From JAENVU01 sp038250905 (GTDB lineage Bacteria; Actinomycetota; Acidimicrobiia; IMCC26256; JAENVU01): a stretch of 64,000 nucleotides of DNA. Position 1 is the first letter of the stretch. Every line of letters starts with the position of its first letter. The stretch is taken from contig JBBSBV010000008.1 in the NCBI GenBank assembly GCA_038250905.1, forward strand, positions 1 through 64,000, read 5' to 3'. Below the pieces are notes generated by a model. That model was not told where the DNA came from. It was given only the letters and a program-made list of their open reading frames with translations, and did no database searches. Below, piece by piece: positions 52,817-62,461 of this stretch. Both the position numbers and the translations under genes were made by a program.

Positions 52817-54031
52817 ATGGCCTCGAACCACCCCCCGGTGCAGGATTTCGCGACCGACTTCGACCACACCGACCCCGCCTGGGTCAAGAACCCGTTCCCG
52901 ATCTGGGACGAGCTGCGCAAGACGTGCCCGGTCGCGCACACGGACCGGTACGGCGGTGCGTGGCTCCCGGTGCGGCACGCCGACGTTGCCGCGGTGGCCT
53001 ACGACACCGAGCACTTCACCTCGCGGTCGGTGGTGGTGAGCGAGGTCCGGCCCGGCGAGAACGACCTCCCGGCGCCGATCGGCATCGCGCCCCCGATCAC
53101 GTCGGACCCGCCGTTCCACGCGCTCGCACGCCGCCTGCTGCTCCCGGCGTTCGGACCCAAGCCGATCGCGGCGCTCGAGCCGTTCACCCGCAAGCTCTGC
53201 CAGGAACTGCTCGACGCCACCGCCGGCCGTGAGACGCTCGACGCCGCCGTCGACTACGCCCAGGACATCCCGCTGCGCGTGATCGTCGGGATGCTCGGGT
53301 TCCCGCAGGAGGACGCCGAAATATTTCGGCAGTTCATCCGGGTGATCATCGAAGACGTCGACATGCCGGCGGAAGAGCGCGAGCAGCTTCAGCAGGCGGG
53401 TGAACTCGACGCGTACATCACCGCGCGGATCGAGGACCATCTCGCGAACCCGCGTGACGACCTCACGACGTTCCTCCTCGAAGCCGAACTCGACGGTCAG
53501 AAGCTCGACCCCAGCCACGTGTTCGGCACGATGGTGCTGCTGATGGTCGCAGGGATCGACACCACGTGGTCGGCGATCGGTGCGTCACTGTGGCACCTCG
53601 CGTCCCATCCCGAGGATCGTCGCCGGTTGGTGGAGCAACCGGAGCTGCTGCCACTCGCGGTGGAAGAGATGTTGCGCGCGTACGCGCCCGTGACCATGGC
53701 GCGGATGGTGGCGAAGGACTTCGAGTTCGAAGGCTGCCCCATGCGCGAGGGCGACTGGTTGCTCCTCCCGTTCCCGGCGGCGAACCGCGACCCCGAGGTC
53801 TTCGCCCACGCCGACGAGGTGATCATCGACCGCGAGGAGAACCGCCACGCCGCGTTCGGGCTCGGGATCCACCGTTGCCTCGGCTCGAACCTGGCCCGGA
53901 TGGAGCTCACCGTGGCGATCGACGAGTGGCTCAAGCGCTACCCCGACTTCGAGCTCACCGACCCGGATGCGGTCACGTGGTCCGCCGGTCAGGTGCGCGG
54001 TCCCCGGTCGATCCCCGTGCGCATCCTCTGA
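52817..54031 (+). CDS. Cytochrome P450
   Basis: This 404-residue soluble P450 has the I-helix AGIDTT (245-250), the K-helix ExxR (E284 to R287) and the heme-binding loop FGLGIHRCLGSNLAR with C354 as the iron ligand. It likely hydroxylates a lipid, terpenoid or xenobiotic using electrons from the adjacent ferredoxin. No reductase gene is near, and the family number cannot be assigned by eye. Confidence 0.95.
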   Translation: MASNHPPVQDFATDFDHTDPAWVKNPFPIWDELRKTCPVAHTDRYGGAWLPVRHADVAAVAYDTEHFTSRSVVVSEVRPGENDLPAPIGIAPPITSDPPFHALARRLLLPAFGPKPIAALEPFTRKLCQELLDATAGRETLDAAVDYAQDIPLRVIVGMLGFPQEDAEIFRQFIRVIIEDVDMPAEEREQLQQAGELDAYITARIEDHLANPRDDLTTFLLEAELDGQKLDPSHVFGTMVLLMVAGIDTTWSAIGASLWHLASHPEDRRRLVEQPELLPLAVEEMLRAYAPVTMARMVAKDFEFEGCPMREGDWLLLPFPAANRDPEVFAHADEVIIDREENRHAAFGLGIHRCLGSNLARMELTVAIDEWLKRYPDFELTDPDAVTWSAGQVRGPRSIPVRIL

Positions 54032-54059
54032 CCGCCGGCCCTCAGTGTTCGCGGGTGGC

Positions 54060-56006
54060 TCAGGCCACCTCGACCGCGGGGGCGGCGAACTGCGCGTTGT
54101 ACAGCCGTGCGTAGGCGCCGTCGGCGGCCAACAACTCCTCGTGGTTGCCCTGCTCCATGATCTGGCCGTTCTCCATGACGAGGATGGTGTCGGCATCGCG
54201 GATGGTCGAGAGCCGGTGCGCGATCACGAAGCTGGTGCGGTTCGACCGCAGCGCGGCCATCGCCCGTTGGATCAGTACCTCGGTCCGGGTGTCGACGGAA
54301 CTGGTCGCCTCGTCGAGGATCAGGATGGTCGGGTTGGCGAGGAAGGCGCGCGCGATGGTGAGCAGCTGCTTCTCGCCCGCGCTCACGCTGCCGCCTTCGT
54401 CGTCCACGATCGTGTCGTAGCCGTTCGGGAGCGAATGGACGAAGCGGTCGACATAGGTGGCCCGGGCCGCGGCCATGATCTGCTCTTCGGTCGCGTCGAG
54501 GTTGCCGTACGCGATGTTGTCGCGGATCGACCCGCCGAAGAGCCAGGTGTCCTGGAGCACCATGCCCATGTTCGACCGGAGGTCGCGGCGCCGCATCTTC
54601 GAGATGTCGATACCGTCGAGGGTGATGGCCCCACCGTCGAGTTCGTAGAAGCGCATCAGCAGGTTGACCAGCGTGGTCTTGCCCGCACCGGTCGGGCCCA
54701 CGATCGCGATGGTCTGGCCCGGCTCGGCGACGAGGGACAGGTCCTCGATCAGGGGCCGGTCGGGGTTGTACGAGAACGACACGTGCTCGAACGCGACCCG
54801 GCCCCGGGGATCGAGGTCCTCGAGCGGGATCGCTTCCTCCTCGGTGTCCTCCGGCGCATCGAGCAACTCGAAGACCCGCTCGGCCGAGGCGATGCCGGAC
54901 TGCATCACGTTGATCATCGACGCGAGCTGGGTCATCGGCTGGGTGAACTGGCGTGAGTACTGGATGAACGCCTGGATGTCACCGATCGTCATCTGACCGG
55001 ACGAGACCCGCAGGCCGCCGATGAGTGCGATGGCCACGTAGTTCAGGTTGCCGAAGAACATCATCGCGGGCTGGATCGTCCCGGAGATGAACTGCGCGGC
55101 GTAGCTCGACTTGAACAGTTCCTCGTTCTTGTCGTTGAACCGGGCCTCGATGTCGCGCTGGCGGCCGAACACCTTCACCAAGGAATGTCCGGTGAACGCC
55201 TCCTCCACCTGCGCGTTGAGGGTTCCGGTGTGGCGCCACTGGTCGACGAACCGCTGCTTGGACCGCTTGGTGATCATCCGCATGGTGAAGATCGAGGTCG
55301 GGATCGTGATCGCCGCGACCAGCGCGAGGAGCGGCGAGATCGTGAACATCATGATGAGCACACCGGCGATCGAGAGCGTCGACGTGAGCAGTTGGCTCAT
55401 GGTCTGCTGGAGGCTCTGGGCCAGGTTGTCGATGTCGTTGGTGACCCGGCTGAGCATGTCGCCGCGCGGCTGGCGGTCCACGTACCGCAGCGGCATCCGG
55501 TGCAACTTGTCCTCGACGTCGGCCCGCAGCCGGAACATCGCCCGCTGCACGACTCCCGCCAGCAGGTACGACTGCAGGTACGAGAGTGTGGACGACGCGA
55601 CGTAGATGCCGAGCACGAGGAGGAGGCGGGTGTGCAGTGCGCCGAAGTCGATGCCCTTCCCGCTCACCAACCCCCGCACGATGATGTTGGTGGCGCCACC
55701 GAGGAGCTTCGGTGCGAGCACCAGCAGGGTCACGCTCGTGATCGCGAGGGTCAGGACCGAGACCACGCCGAGGCGCTCCGGACGGAGGCGGCCGGCGAGC
55801 CGGCGGGTGGAGTTCTTGAAGTCCTTCGAGCGCTCGAGTGGCATGCCCGCGGCGCCGAAGCGGCCGCCGAATCCGCCCCGCGCCTCCTCGGCGGGTGGAC
55901 GCACCACGGCGTCCTCGGAGGCGGACGGATCGATGCCCTCCACCAGGCCCTGCCCGTTGGTCGGCGTGCCGTTCACATTCGGTTCGTCGATGGGAGGGGT
56001 CGTCAT
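54060..56006 (-). CDS. Heterodimeric ABC exporter subunit with consensus Walker B
   Basis: This 648-residue half-transporter has an unstructured N-terminus of about 65 residues, six TM helices (about 75-385) and an NBD with GPTGAGKTT, LILDEATSSVD and IAHRLSTIR. Its signature motif is divergent: VSAGEKQ instead of LSGGQ. The ATG overlaps the stop of the partner subunit (ATGA). The divergent signature should pair with the partner's degenerate Walker B in one inactive site, as in TM287/288-type exporters. Confidence 0.92.
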   Translation of the reverse strand: MTTPPIDEPNVNGTPTNGQGLVEGIDPSASEDAVVRPPAEEARGGFGGRFGAAGMPLERSKDFKNSTRRLAGRLRPERLGVVSVLTLAITSVTLLVLAPKLLGGATNIIVRGLVSGKGIDFGALHTRLLLVLGIYVASSTLSYLQSYLLAGVVQRAMFRLRADVEDKLHRMPLRYVDRQPRGDMLSRVTNDIDNLAQSLQQTMSQLLTSTLSIAGVLIMMFTISPLLALVAAITIPTSIFTMRMITKRSKQRFVDQWRHTGTLNAQVEEAFTGHSLVKVFGRQRDIEARFNDKNEELFKSSYAAQFISGTIQPAMMFFGNLNYVAIALIGGLRVSSGQMTIGDIQAFIQYSRQFTQPMTQLASMINVMQSGIASAERVFELLDAPEDTEEEAIPLEDLDPRGRVAFEHVSFSYNPDRPLIEDLSLVAEPGQTIAIVGPTGAGKTTLVNLLMRFYELDGGAITLDGIDISKMRRRDLRSNMGMVLQDTWLFGGSIRDNIAYGNLDATEEQIMAAARATYVDRFVHSLPNGYDTIVDDEGGSVSAGEKQLLTIARAFLANPTILILDEATSSVDTRTEVLIQRAMAALRSNRTSFVIAHRLSTIRDADTILVMENGQIMEQGNHEELLAADGAYARLYNAQFAAPAVEVA

Positions 56007-57739
56007 GCCGCCGCCTCCTCTTCGGTGAGTTGCGAGGCCACGATCTCCTGGTAGGTCGGGCATTGCTCCAGGAGTTCGTCGTGGGTGCCGAGCCCCACCT
56101 GGCGCCCGTCCTCGATGACGAGGATCTGGTCGGCGTGGCGGATCGTCGAGACCCGCTGGGCGACGATCACGGTTGCGGAGTCGGCCACCACCGGGACCAG
56201 CGCGGCGCGCAGGGCGGCATCGGTCGCGAGGTCGAGCGCCGAGAACGAGTCGTCGAAGAGGTAGATCCCGGGTCGGCGGACGAGCGCACGTGCGATGGCG
56301 AGGCGTTGGCGCTGGCCGCCGGAGACGTTCGATCCGCCCTGGGCGATGCGCGCATCGAGGCCACCGGGCATCGCGCTCACGAATGCCTTGGCCTGTGCGA
56401 CGTCGAGGGCAGCCCACAGCTCTGCGTCGGTGGCGTCGGGGTTGGCGTGGCGCAGGTTCGATGCGACCGTGCCGCTGAAGAGGTAGGGCTTCTGGGGGAC
56501 GAGGCCGATGCGGCTCCAGAGCAACTCGGGTTCGATGTCGCGCACGTTCACGCCGTCGACGAGCACGTCACCACCCGTCGCGTCGAACAGCCGGGGGACC
56601 AGGTTGAGCAGGGTGGTCTTCCCGGCGCCGGTGCTGCCGATGATCGCGGTGGTCTCACCCGCCGCGACACGCAGGGTGATGCCGGAGAGCACCGCGTGTT
56701 CGGCTCCCGGGTAGAGGAACGAGACGTCGCGCAGTTCCAGCGACGAAGGTCCGGTCAGTGCGGTGACCGGGTTCGTGGGCGGCACCACCGACGACTGGGC
56801 GTTCAGGATCTCCTGGATGCGCTCGGCGCTGACCGACGCACGTGGAGCCATGACCGCGACGAACGTGGCCATCATCACCGACATCAGGATCTGGATCAGG
56901 TAGCTCAGGAACGCGATCAGCGCACCGATCTGCATCTGACCACTCCCGATGCGGTTCCCGCCGATCCAGATCGCGGCCACGCTGGATGCGTTGAGCACGA
57001 ACACCACCGTCGGGAACATGAACGCCATGAGTCGACCGGCGCGCAACGAAGTGAGGGTCAGGTCGTCGTTCGCAGTGCCGAACCGCTGCGCTTCGTGAGG
57101 TTCGCGGACGAACGCGCGTAGTACCCGCATCCCGGTGATCTGCTCGCGGAGCACTTCGTTGATGCGGTCGATCCGCAACTGCATGACCTGGAACTGCGGC
57201 ACCATCCGCATGATGACGAGGCCGACCGCGATCACGAGGACCGGAACGCTCACGAGCAGCAGGAGGGAGAGGGACCCGTCTTCGCGTATCGCCATGATGA
57301 CGCCGCCGACCACCGTGATCGGCGCCGCCACGAGCAGCGTGCACGACATCAGGACCAGTACCTGCACCTGGGTGACGTCGTTGGTGATGCGGGTGATGAG
57401 CGATGGTGCACCGAAGGACGCGACGTCCTGGGCCGAGAAGTCGGTCACGCGGTGGAACAGCGCACTGCGCACGTCGCGTCCGAACGCCATCGCGACGCGT
57501 GCGCCGTAGAACACGGCGGCGATCGCGAAGATCACCTGTACGACAGTGATCGCGAGCATGAGGCCACCGGTGCGCCAGATGTAGTTGGTGTTCCCGGTCG
57601 CGATGCCCTTGTCGATGATGTCGGCGTTCAGTGACGGGAGGAAGAGGGTGCCCATGGTCTGGACGAACGTGAGCACGAGCACCGCGATGAGCAGGCCGCG
57701 GTATCGCAGCAGGTAGGTGCGCATCAGCCGGATCAGCAT
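56003..57739 (-). CDS. Heterodimeric ABC exporter subunit with degenerate site
   Basis: This 578-residue half-transporter has six TM helices (about 15-300) and an NBD with GSTGAGKTT, VSGGQRQRLAIARA and Walker B IYLFDDSFSALD. In Walker B the catalytic Glu is Asp, and the H-loop reads AQRVSTIR with Gln for His. These are hallmarks of the non-hydrolytic site. It overlaps the upstream TetR-family regulator gene by 7 bases, so exporter and regulator form one operon. It is probably a drug or lipid exporter. Confidence 0.92.
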   Translation of the reverse strand: MLIRLMRTYLLRYRGLLIAVLVLTFVQTMGTLFLPSLNADIIDKGIATGNTNYIWRTGGLMLAITVVQVIFAIAAVFYGARVAMAFGRDVRSALFHRVTDFSAQDVASFGAPSLITRITNDVTQVQVLVLMSCTLLVAAPITVVGGVIMAIREDGSLSLLLLVSVPVLVIAVGLVIMRMVPQFQVMQLRIDRINEVLREQITGMRVLRAFVREPHEAQRFGTANDDLTLTSLRAGRLMAFMFPTVVFVLNASSVAAIWIGGNRIGSGQMQIGALIAFLSYLIQILMSVMMATFVAVMAPRASVSAERIQEILNAQSSVVPPTNPVTALTGPSSLELRDVSFLYPGAEHAVLSGITLRVAAGETTAIIGSTGAGKTTLLNLVPRLFDATGGDVLVDGVNVRDIEPELLWSRIGLVPQKPYLFSGTVASNLRHANPDATDAELWAALDVAQAKAFVSAMPGGLDARIAQGGSNVSGGQRQRLAIARALVRRPGIYLFDDSFSALDLATDAALRAALVPVVADSATVIVAQRVSTIRHADQILVIEDGRQVGLGTHDELLEQCPTYQEIVASQLTEEEAAA

Positions 57740-58455
57740 GACGATCCCTCCCCGGAGGTCGCGGCCGATGCGCCTGGCTCGGTCATTGCGGGCTCGGCCC
57801 GGATGCCGTCGAGCAGGAGGGAGACGATCTCGGCCGAGCTGAGGGGCTCGTCGAGCATGAGCGCGGGATGGGTGCCGGAGATCGTCAGCCCTCGCAGGAC
57901 CTGGGCGGCGGCCAGCGGGTCCCGGCGGAGCTGGTCCCGGTCGGGCTCGATCACGTTGGCGATCTTGCGCAGGTCGGTGGACGGGTGGCGGTCGGGCCAG
58001 AGGGATCCCGATTCGGGGATCTTCATCATGCCGATCGCGGTCCGCAGTTGCAGGAGTTCGGTGACCCGTCGGCGCAGGATGTCGACCACCGCGATCAGGC
58101 GGGCCTCGAGCGGGAGGTCGGGATCGATGGCGTCGAGCGCGGCGTCGACCGAGTCGGTGTCGGTGGCCGCCTCGATGACCGCGGCGAAGAGGGACTCCTT
58201 GTCGGGGAACGCCCGGAAGATGGTGCCTTCGGCGATGCCGGCGGCCTCCGCGATCTGGCGGGTGGTGACCGCCGATCCGTGCGCGAGGAGGAGGGGCAAG
58301 GTCGCGGCCACGATGCGGGCGCGGCGCTCCTCGGGCGGCAGGGCCGCGGCGCGGGTCCGCCCGGTGGTCGGGGTGTCGCGGGGCGTTTCGACGGATTCGC
58401 GCAGAAGCGGGGGAGCGGGCACCGGCGGATCGTAGATGAGTGAGTGCTCACTCAT
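57733..58455 (-). CDS. TetR-family repressor of the ABC exporter operon
   Basis: This 240-residue regulator has an N-terminal helix-turn-helix (about 50-95, TTRQIAEAAGIAEGTIFRAFPDKESLFAAVIE) and a ligand-binding C-terminal domain. The frame runs on into recQ upstream, but the ATG at 58453-58455 is the credible start. Its first seven codons lie inside a 22-bp palindrome, a likely operator for self-repression. The cognate ligand is presumably exported by the two downstream ABC subunits. Confidence 0.92.
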   Translation of the reverse strand: MSEHSLIYDPPVPAPPLLRESVETPRDTPTTGRTRAAALPPEERRARIVAATLPLLLAHGSAVTTRQIAEAAGIAEGTIFRAFPDKESLFAAVIEAATDTDSVDAALDAIDPDLPLEARLIAVVDILRRRVTELLQLRTAIGMMKIPESGSLWPDRHPSTDLRKIANVIEPDRDQLRRDPLAAAQVLRGLTISGTHPALMLDEPLSSAEIVSLLLDGIRAEPAMTEPGASAATSGEGSSC

Positions 58456-58456
58456 C
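58435..58456. promoter_or_regulatory. TetR operator overlapping the start codon
   Basis: GATGAGTGAG-TG-CTCACTCATC has perfect 10-bp arms with a 2-base centre. It covers the tetR start codon and the next six codons. The TGAGTGAG half-site is common in TetR-family operators. Confidence 0.8.
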
Positions 58457-58502
58457 GAGGTGAAACCGTGTGACCGTGGGCACGGGAGTCCGTCGCGGGG
58501 CG

Positions 58503-60555
58503 TCAGTCGCCGCCACCCAGGGCCAGGGTCACCGGGACCACCGCCGCGACCCCGGCCGCGCGGAGGACCCCGCCGACCTCGGTGAGGGTCCAGCGGGAAT
58601 CGGCGAGGTCGTCGACGAGCAGGACCGCGCCGGCGGGGACCGGATCCACCGTGGTGAACGCGTCCATGACGTTGCGGTGTTGCTGCGCGCTGTTCTCCAT
58701 CTCGCGCTGCGGGGCGGTGGTGCGGGTCGCGACGACCGCGGGGATGTGGGCGAGGTCGAGCGCGGCTGCGATGCGTTCGGCCAACGACCGCACGAGTGCG
58801 GGATCGCGCGTGGACGGGACGCTCGTGACCCAGGTCGGGCGGGGCTCCGGTCCCCACTGACGGATCAACCGCACCGCTGCGTCGACCAGTTCGTCGGTGA
58901 AGTGACCGGCCGCGCGTTGCTCGCGCACGAGGCGACCCCATCCACCGTCGCCGAGGAACGACAACGACCGGCCCGGTTCGAGTTGCCGGTCGGCCGGGAT
59001 GCGGCCGCCGACCGCCTGCATCTTGCGCGGGTCGATCGTGAGCGGCTGACTCCGGAGGTACTCCTGGGCCTCGACCACGCGCTCGTGGTGGAGGGTGACC
59101 GGCAGGGTCGTCCCGGTGCAGCGGGAGCAGCGACCGCACGCGGCGGCGGTGGGATCGTCGAGCGCGCGCCCCAGCAGCGCCATGAGACACGTGGGGCTGT
59201 CGATGTAGTCGTCCATCACCTGCTGCTCGGCGCGCCGTTGGGCCGTGACGTTCTCGATGCGTTCGGTGGGATAGGACCACGCCATCGCCGTCCGGCGGTT
59301 TGGTGCCGTCCCGCTCGACGACGCCCTCCACCTCCAGGATCTTGAGCATCGTGGTGAGCCGGCCCCGTCGGATGTTGACGTCCAACTCGATGTCGCCGAT
59401 CCGCACCCAGTCGCCGCGGTCGGCCAGGAGTTCGACGATCGTGTTCGCGATCTCGGCGGGCGGGAATGCCGTGCGGATGAAGTAGTCCTGGATGTCGCGG
59501 TCCTCGTAGCCACTCAAGAGCACACCGTGCGCGTCCTCGAGGGCGCGCCCGGCCCGGCCGACCTGCTGGTAATACGCGATCGGCGAGCCGGGCGACTGGT
59601 AGTGGATGACGAACGCGAGGTCGGGCTTGTCGTACCCCATTCCCAGCGCCGAGGTGGCGACGAGCACCTTCAGGTCGTTGGCGAGCAGGCGGTCCTCGAG
59701 GTGGTTGCGCAGGGCCGGGTCGGTGTCGCCGCTGTACGACGCGGCGTCGATGCCGTGACGGGCGAGCCAGCCGGTGACCCGCTCGCAGTCGGCCACGGTG
59801 AGGCAGTACACGATCCCGGTCCCCGGCAGGGTCGGGATCACCGTCGCGAGCCAGGCGAGCCGATCGGGTTGGCTCGGCATGCGCAGGGTGTCGAGCACCA
59901 GGCTCGTGCGGGCGAGGGATCCCCGGATGGTGCGGATGCCCGTCCCGAACTGCGATTCGATGTCGGCCACGACCCGGTCGTTCGCGGTGGCGGTGGTGCC
60001 GAGAACGGGGACATCGACGGGGAGCAACGCGAGGACCGATGCCATGCGGCGGTAGTCGGGCCGGAAATCGTGGCCCCAGTCGCTGATGCAGTGCACTTCG
60101 TCGACGACGAGCAGGCCGACGCGTGGGGCGAGGGTCGGCAGCACCGACTCCCGGAACGCGGCGTTGGCGAACCGCTCGGGCGAGACGAGCAGCACGTCGA
60201 TCTCGTCGCGGTCGAGGCGGTCCGCGATGTCGTCCCACTCTTCCCGGTTGTTGCTGTTGATGGTGGCGGTGCGGACCCCACCGCGTTCGCCCGCGGCGAT
60301 CTGGTTGCGCATCAGGGCGAGGAGCGGCGAGACGATCACCGTCGGTCCGGCGCCGCGGTCGCGCAGGAGCCGGGTGGCGACGAAATACACCGCGCTCTTC
60401 CCCCAGCCGGTGCGTTGGACCACGAGCACCCGGGCCCGGTCGAGGACGAGCGCCGCGATCGCCTCGAGCTGGCCCGGCCGGAACTCGGCGGCGGGCGTGG
60501 CGACGAGTTCCCGGAGGGTGGCGCGGGCTTCGGCGGCGAAGGTCTCGTCGATCAC
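58503..60555 (-). CDS. recQ: RecQ-family helicase with PRTase-like tail, frameshifted
   Basis: The helicase part (residues about 1-420) has Walker A VVQRTGWGKSAVYF, the VVDEVHCISDWGHDFRPDYRR motif II and AYYQQVGRAGR motif VI. Coding then moves to another frame near 59293-59302. The second part carries a zinc site (CLMALL...CGRCSRCTG) and a phosphoribosyltransferase-like end with VLLVDDLADSRWTL. Together they would be about 683 residues, as in actinobacterial RecQ-PRTase fusions. One extra base, or two missing, explains the break; sequencing error and a true mutation cannot be separated here. GTG at 60555 lies 7 bases after TACGGT. The first frame stays open to the end of tetR, which is a coincidence. 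Confidence 0.8.
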
Positions 60556-60889
60556 CCGGCCGACCGTACTGGCGGGGTGCGACACGAGTCGGTCGAGGGC
60601 CACATCGGTCCGAGCGACGTACCGCCTGGGTGTGGCTCCCATCTCCCGGCGCTTGTCGCCTGAACGGGTCTAGGCATCGCTCAGGCGACAAACGGTCGCG
60701 ATGGGAGACGGGTGACATCGGCGCGCCGCCTGGGTGGGGTGCACCACGTTCGGGATTCAGGTCCCTCGGGAAGGAAGCGCGGGTTCCGGCACGACGCCCT
60801 CGGGTCGCGGTCCGGCCGTCGAGGGTCCATCGGTTGCACCCGGCCCGGGGTTACGGTCTTCTCAGGGGTCGGTTTTCGGGGAGGTTCTG
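60556..60889. other. Gene-free divergent region of 334 bases
   Basis: The region holds the recQ -10 box (60563-60568), a large interrupted inverted repeat (60636-60707), and on the plus strand TACGGT (60852-60857) and GGGAGG (60878-60883) for the following small gene. I see no RNA gene or known riboswitch. Confidence 0.6.
60636..60707. repeat. Composite inverted repeat between recQ and a small gene
   Basis: Two blocks repeat in inverted order: CTCCCATC (60636-60643) with GATGGGAG (60700-60707), and TTGTCGCCTGA (60653-60663) with TCAGGCGACAA (60681-60691). The block spacings are 9 and 8 bases and the central loop is 17. It could be a two-site operator, a small mobile repeat or an RNA hairpin. 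Confidence 0.7.
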
Positions 60890-61177
60890 ATGTTCGGGTC
60901 GAGCAGGCGGCGTCGGGAACGCGACGAGTTCCTCATGATGCACTCGAAGATCGCGGCCATCCACGGTGACCTGCTGCGGCGCGACGAGGAACTCGTGAGT
61001 GCGCTCACCTCTCTCACCGCGGCCACCCAGCACGTCGGCGACCGGTTGGAGTCCGACACCACGCTGGCCGGCGTGCTCAGTCAGCTGCTGGCGAGCCGCG
61101 AGGCCCCTGCGATCGACCTCACCCGCGAGCGGGTGCTCGGTGGATCGGTCGACGCCGGCGCCGCCGACCGCACCTGA
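60890..61177 (+). CDS. Small helical protein, unknown
   Basis: This 95-residue protein has a basic start (FGSSRRRRERDEF) and amphipathic helices to about residue 70. The ATG at 60890 has GGGAGG six bases upstream; the open frame extends to 60734 but without a ribosome site. No family is recognised. Confidence 0.6.
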   Translation: MFGSSRRRRERDEFLMMHSKIAAIHGDLLRRDEELVSALTSLTAATQHVGDRLESDTTLAGVLSQLLASREAPAIDLTRERVLGGSVDAGAADRT

Positions 61178-61205
61178 AGCACTGCAGTTCGGTTCGGCCG
61201 CTTCG

Positions 61206-61952
61206 TCAGCGCGGCGACTCGGGCCGAGTCGGCGGCGCCCAGCCGTAGAAGTCGCGCAGGATCGTGGCGAGGTCGGGCTCGTGCTGCTCGAGGCTGGCCG
61301 GGACGTCGAAGAACGCTTCGGTCGCGACCGCGAAGAACTCGGCCGGGTTGGTGGCGCCGTACGGCTGGAGCGGCGGCCGGTCCTCGCCGTTCGCGAGCGC
61401 GCCGAACGCCTCGGTGCACACCGTGCGCCACCGCTCGGGGTCGACGCGATCGCCGAGGGGCGGGCTGCCGTTCAGGACCCCGTCGAGCATGTCGAGCTTG
61501 TGGGCGAACTCGTGGAGCACCACGTTGTGTCCGGTCCCGAGCACTCGGGATCCGTGCTCGACCTCGTCCCATGCCAACAGCACCGGGCCCCGCCGGTCGT
61601 GCGCCTCACCGAGGATGGGGATCGGACCGTCGGACACGGTTCCGGCGATCGGGCCGGCGTGTTCACCGCGCGACACCATCGACGTCGGGTACACGACCAC
61701 CGCGCTCACCTCGCGGTACTCCTCCACGCCGAGGCCGCGTACGAGCAGCGCGGCCTGCATTGCGATGGTGACGGTGATCTCGTCGGTCAACGCGAATCCG
61801 TTCGCCGCCTCCCAGTGCTTGTGGCGCAGGAGCCAGTCGGCCGCCGCGGCCATCGCGTCACGGTCGGCGTCGTCGAGGAGCGGCCAGACGCCGACGTGGG
61901 TCTCGACGATCGCCTGCCAATGCTCCGGGAGTCCGTGTCGGCGATGCAGCAT
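61206..61952 (-). CDS. mtfA: MtfA-like zinc-dependent peptidase
   Basis: This 248-residue member of the MtfA/DUF980 family has the zinc motif VLHEFAHKLDMLDG (about 142-155) and the third-ligand segment EFFAVATEAFFDVP (about 207-220). E. coli MtfA is a cytosolic aminopeptidase that binds the repressor Mlc; whether that role applies here is unknown. Confidence 0.85.
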   Translation of the reverse strand: MLHRRHGLPEHWQAIVETHVGVWPLLDDADRDAMAAAADWLLRHKHWEAANGFALTDEITVTIAMQAALLVRGLGVEEYREVSAVVVYPTSMVSRGEHAGPIAGTVSDGPIPILGEAHDRRGPVLLAWDEVEHGSRVLGTGHNVVLHEFAHKLDMLDGVLNGSPPLGDRVDPERWRTVCTEAFGALANGEDRPPLQPYGATNPAEFFAVATEAFFDVPASLEQHEPDLATILRDFYGWAPPTRPESPR

Positions 61953-61988
61953 GCGCTCAGTCGAGCACGCGCGGCGCCCGCGCCCGGG

Positions 61989-62450
61989 TCACCCCTCGGG
62001 TGGCGGCAGCCGGTCGAGAAACGCGGACTGCGCGGGGTTGATCCTTTCGCGCGCCGTGGCGACGTCGAACCACGTGGCGCGATCGACTTCGGGGAACGCG
62101 CGGATCTGCCCCGACCGGGGCGGCCACTCCAGCTCGAAGGTGTTGCTCGTGATGGTGGTCACGTCGACGTCGGCCTGCATCGCCCACGCGGTGACGATCT
62201 TGCCGCCGGCCTGAGTGACGTCGCCCAACGGTTCGGGCACGGCGTCGGGAACCGCCAGGCCCAGTTCCTCGGTGAACTCCCGGCGGGCGACGGTGAGCGG
62301 GTCCTCGCCCGGTTCGACCTCGCCCTTCGGGATCGACCACGCGCCGGCGTCCTTCTTGGCCCAGAACGGGCCGCCGGGGTGGACGAGCAGGACTTCCTGC
62401 CGGTCCGGTCCGGACCGGTGGAGCAGCAGTCCGGCGCTGTGTCTGGCCAC
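61989..62450 (-). CDS. NUDIX hydrolase with canonical Nudix box
   Basis: This 153-residue protein has a complete Nudix box (GEVEPGEDPLTVARREFTEE, about 45-64), preceded by LLVHPGGPFWAKKDAGAWSIPKG as in small NTP pyrophosphohydrolases of the DR1025/MutT-like type. The GTG at 62448-62450 starts right after the SRPBCC gene (12 bases), with GAGGAG close upstream. The long upstream extension in this frame is antisense-like and rejected. Confidence 0.85.
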   Translation of the reverse strand: MARHSAGLLLHRSGPDRQEVLLVHPGGPFWAKKDAGAWSIPKGEVEPGEDPLTVARREFTEELGLAVPDAVPEPLGDVTQAGGKIVTAWAMQADVDVTTITSNTFELEWPPRSGQIRAFPEVDRATWFDVATARERINPAQSAFLDRLPPPEG

Positions 62451-62461
62451 GGCTCCTCGAC

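Noticed and set aside
59293..59302. Programmed frameshift in recQ
   Set aside because: No slippery heptamer, upstream ribosome-site-like stimulator or conserved hairpin is visible; an error or mutation is simpler.
57733..60642. A single 969-residue RecQ-TetR fusion
   Set aside because: The middle of that frame is Arg/Pro/His-rich shadow sequence opposite the true RecQ C-terminal frame, and the TetR gene has its own start and operator.
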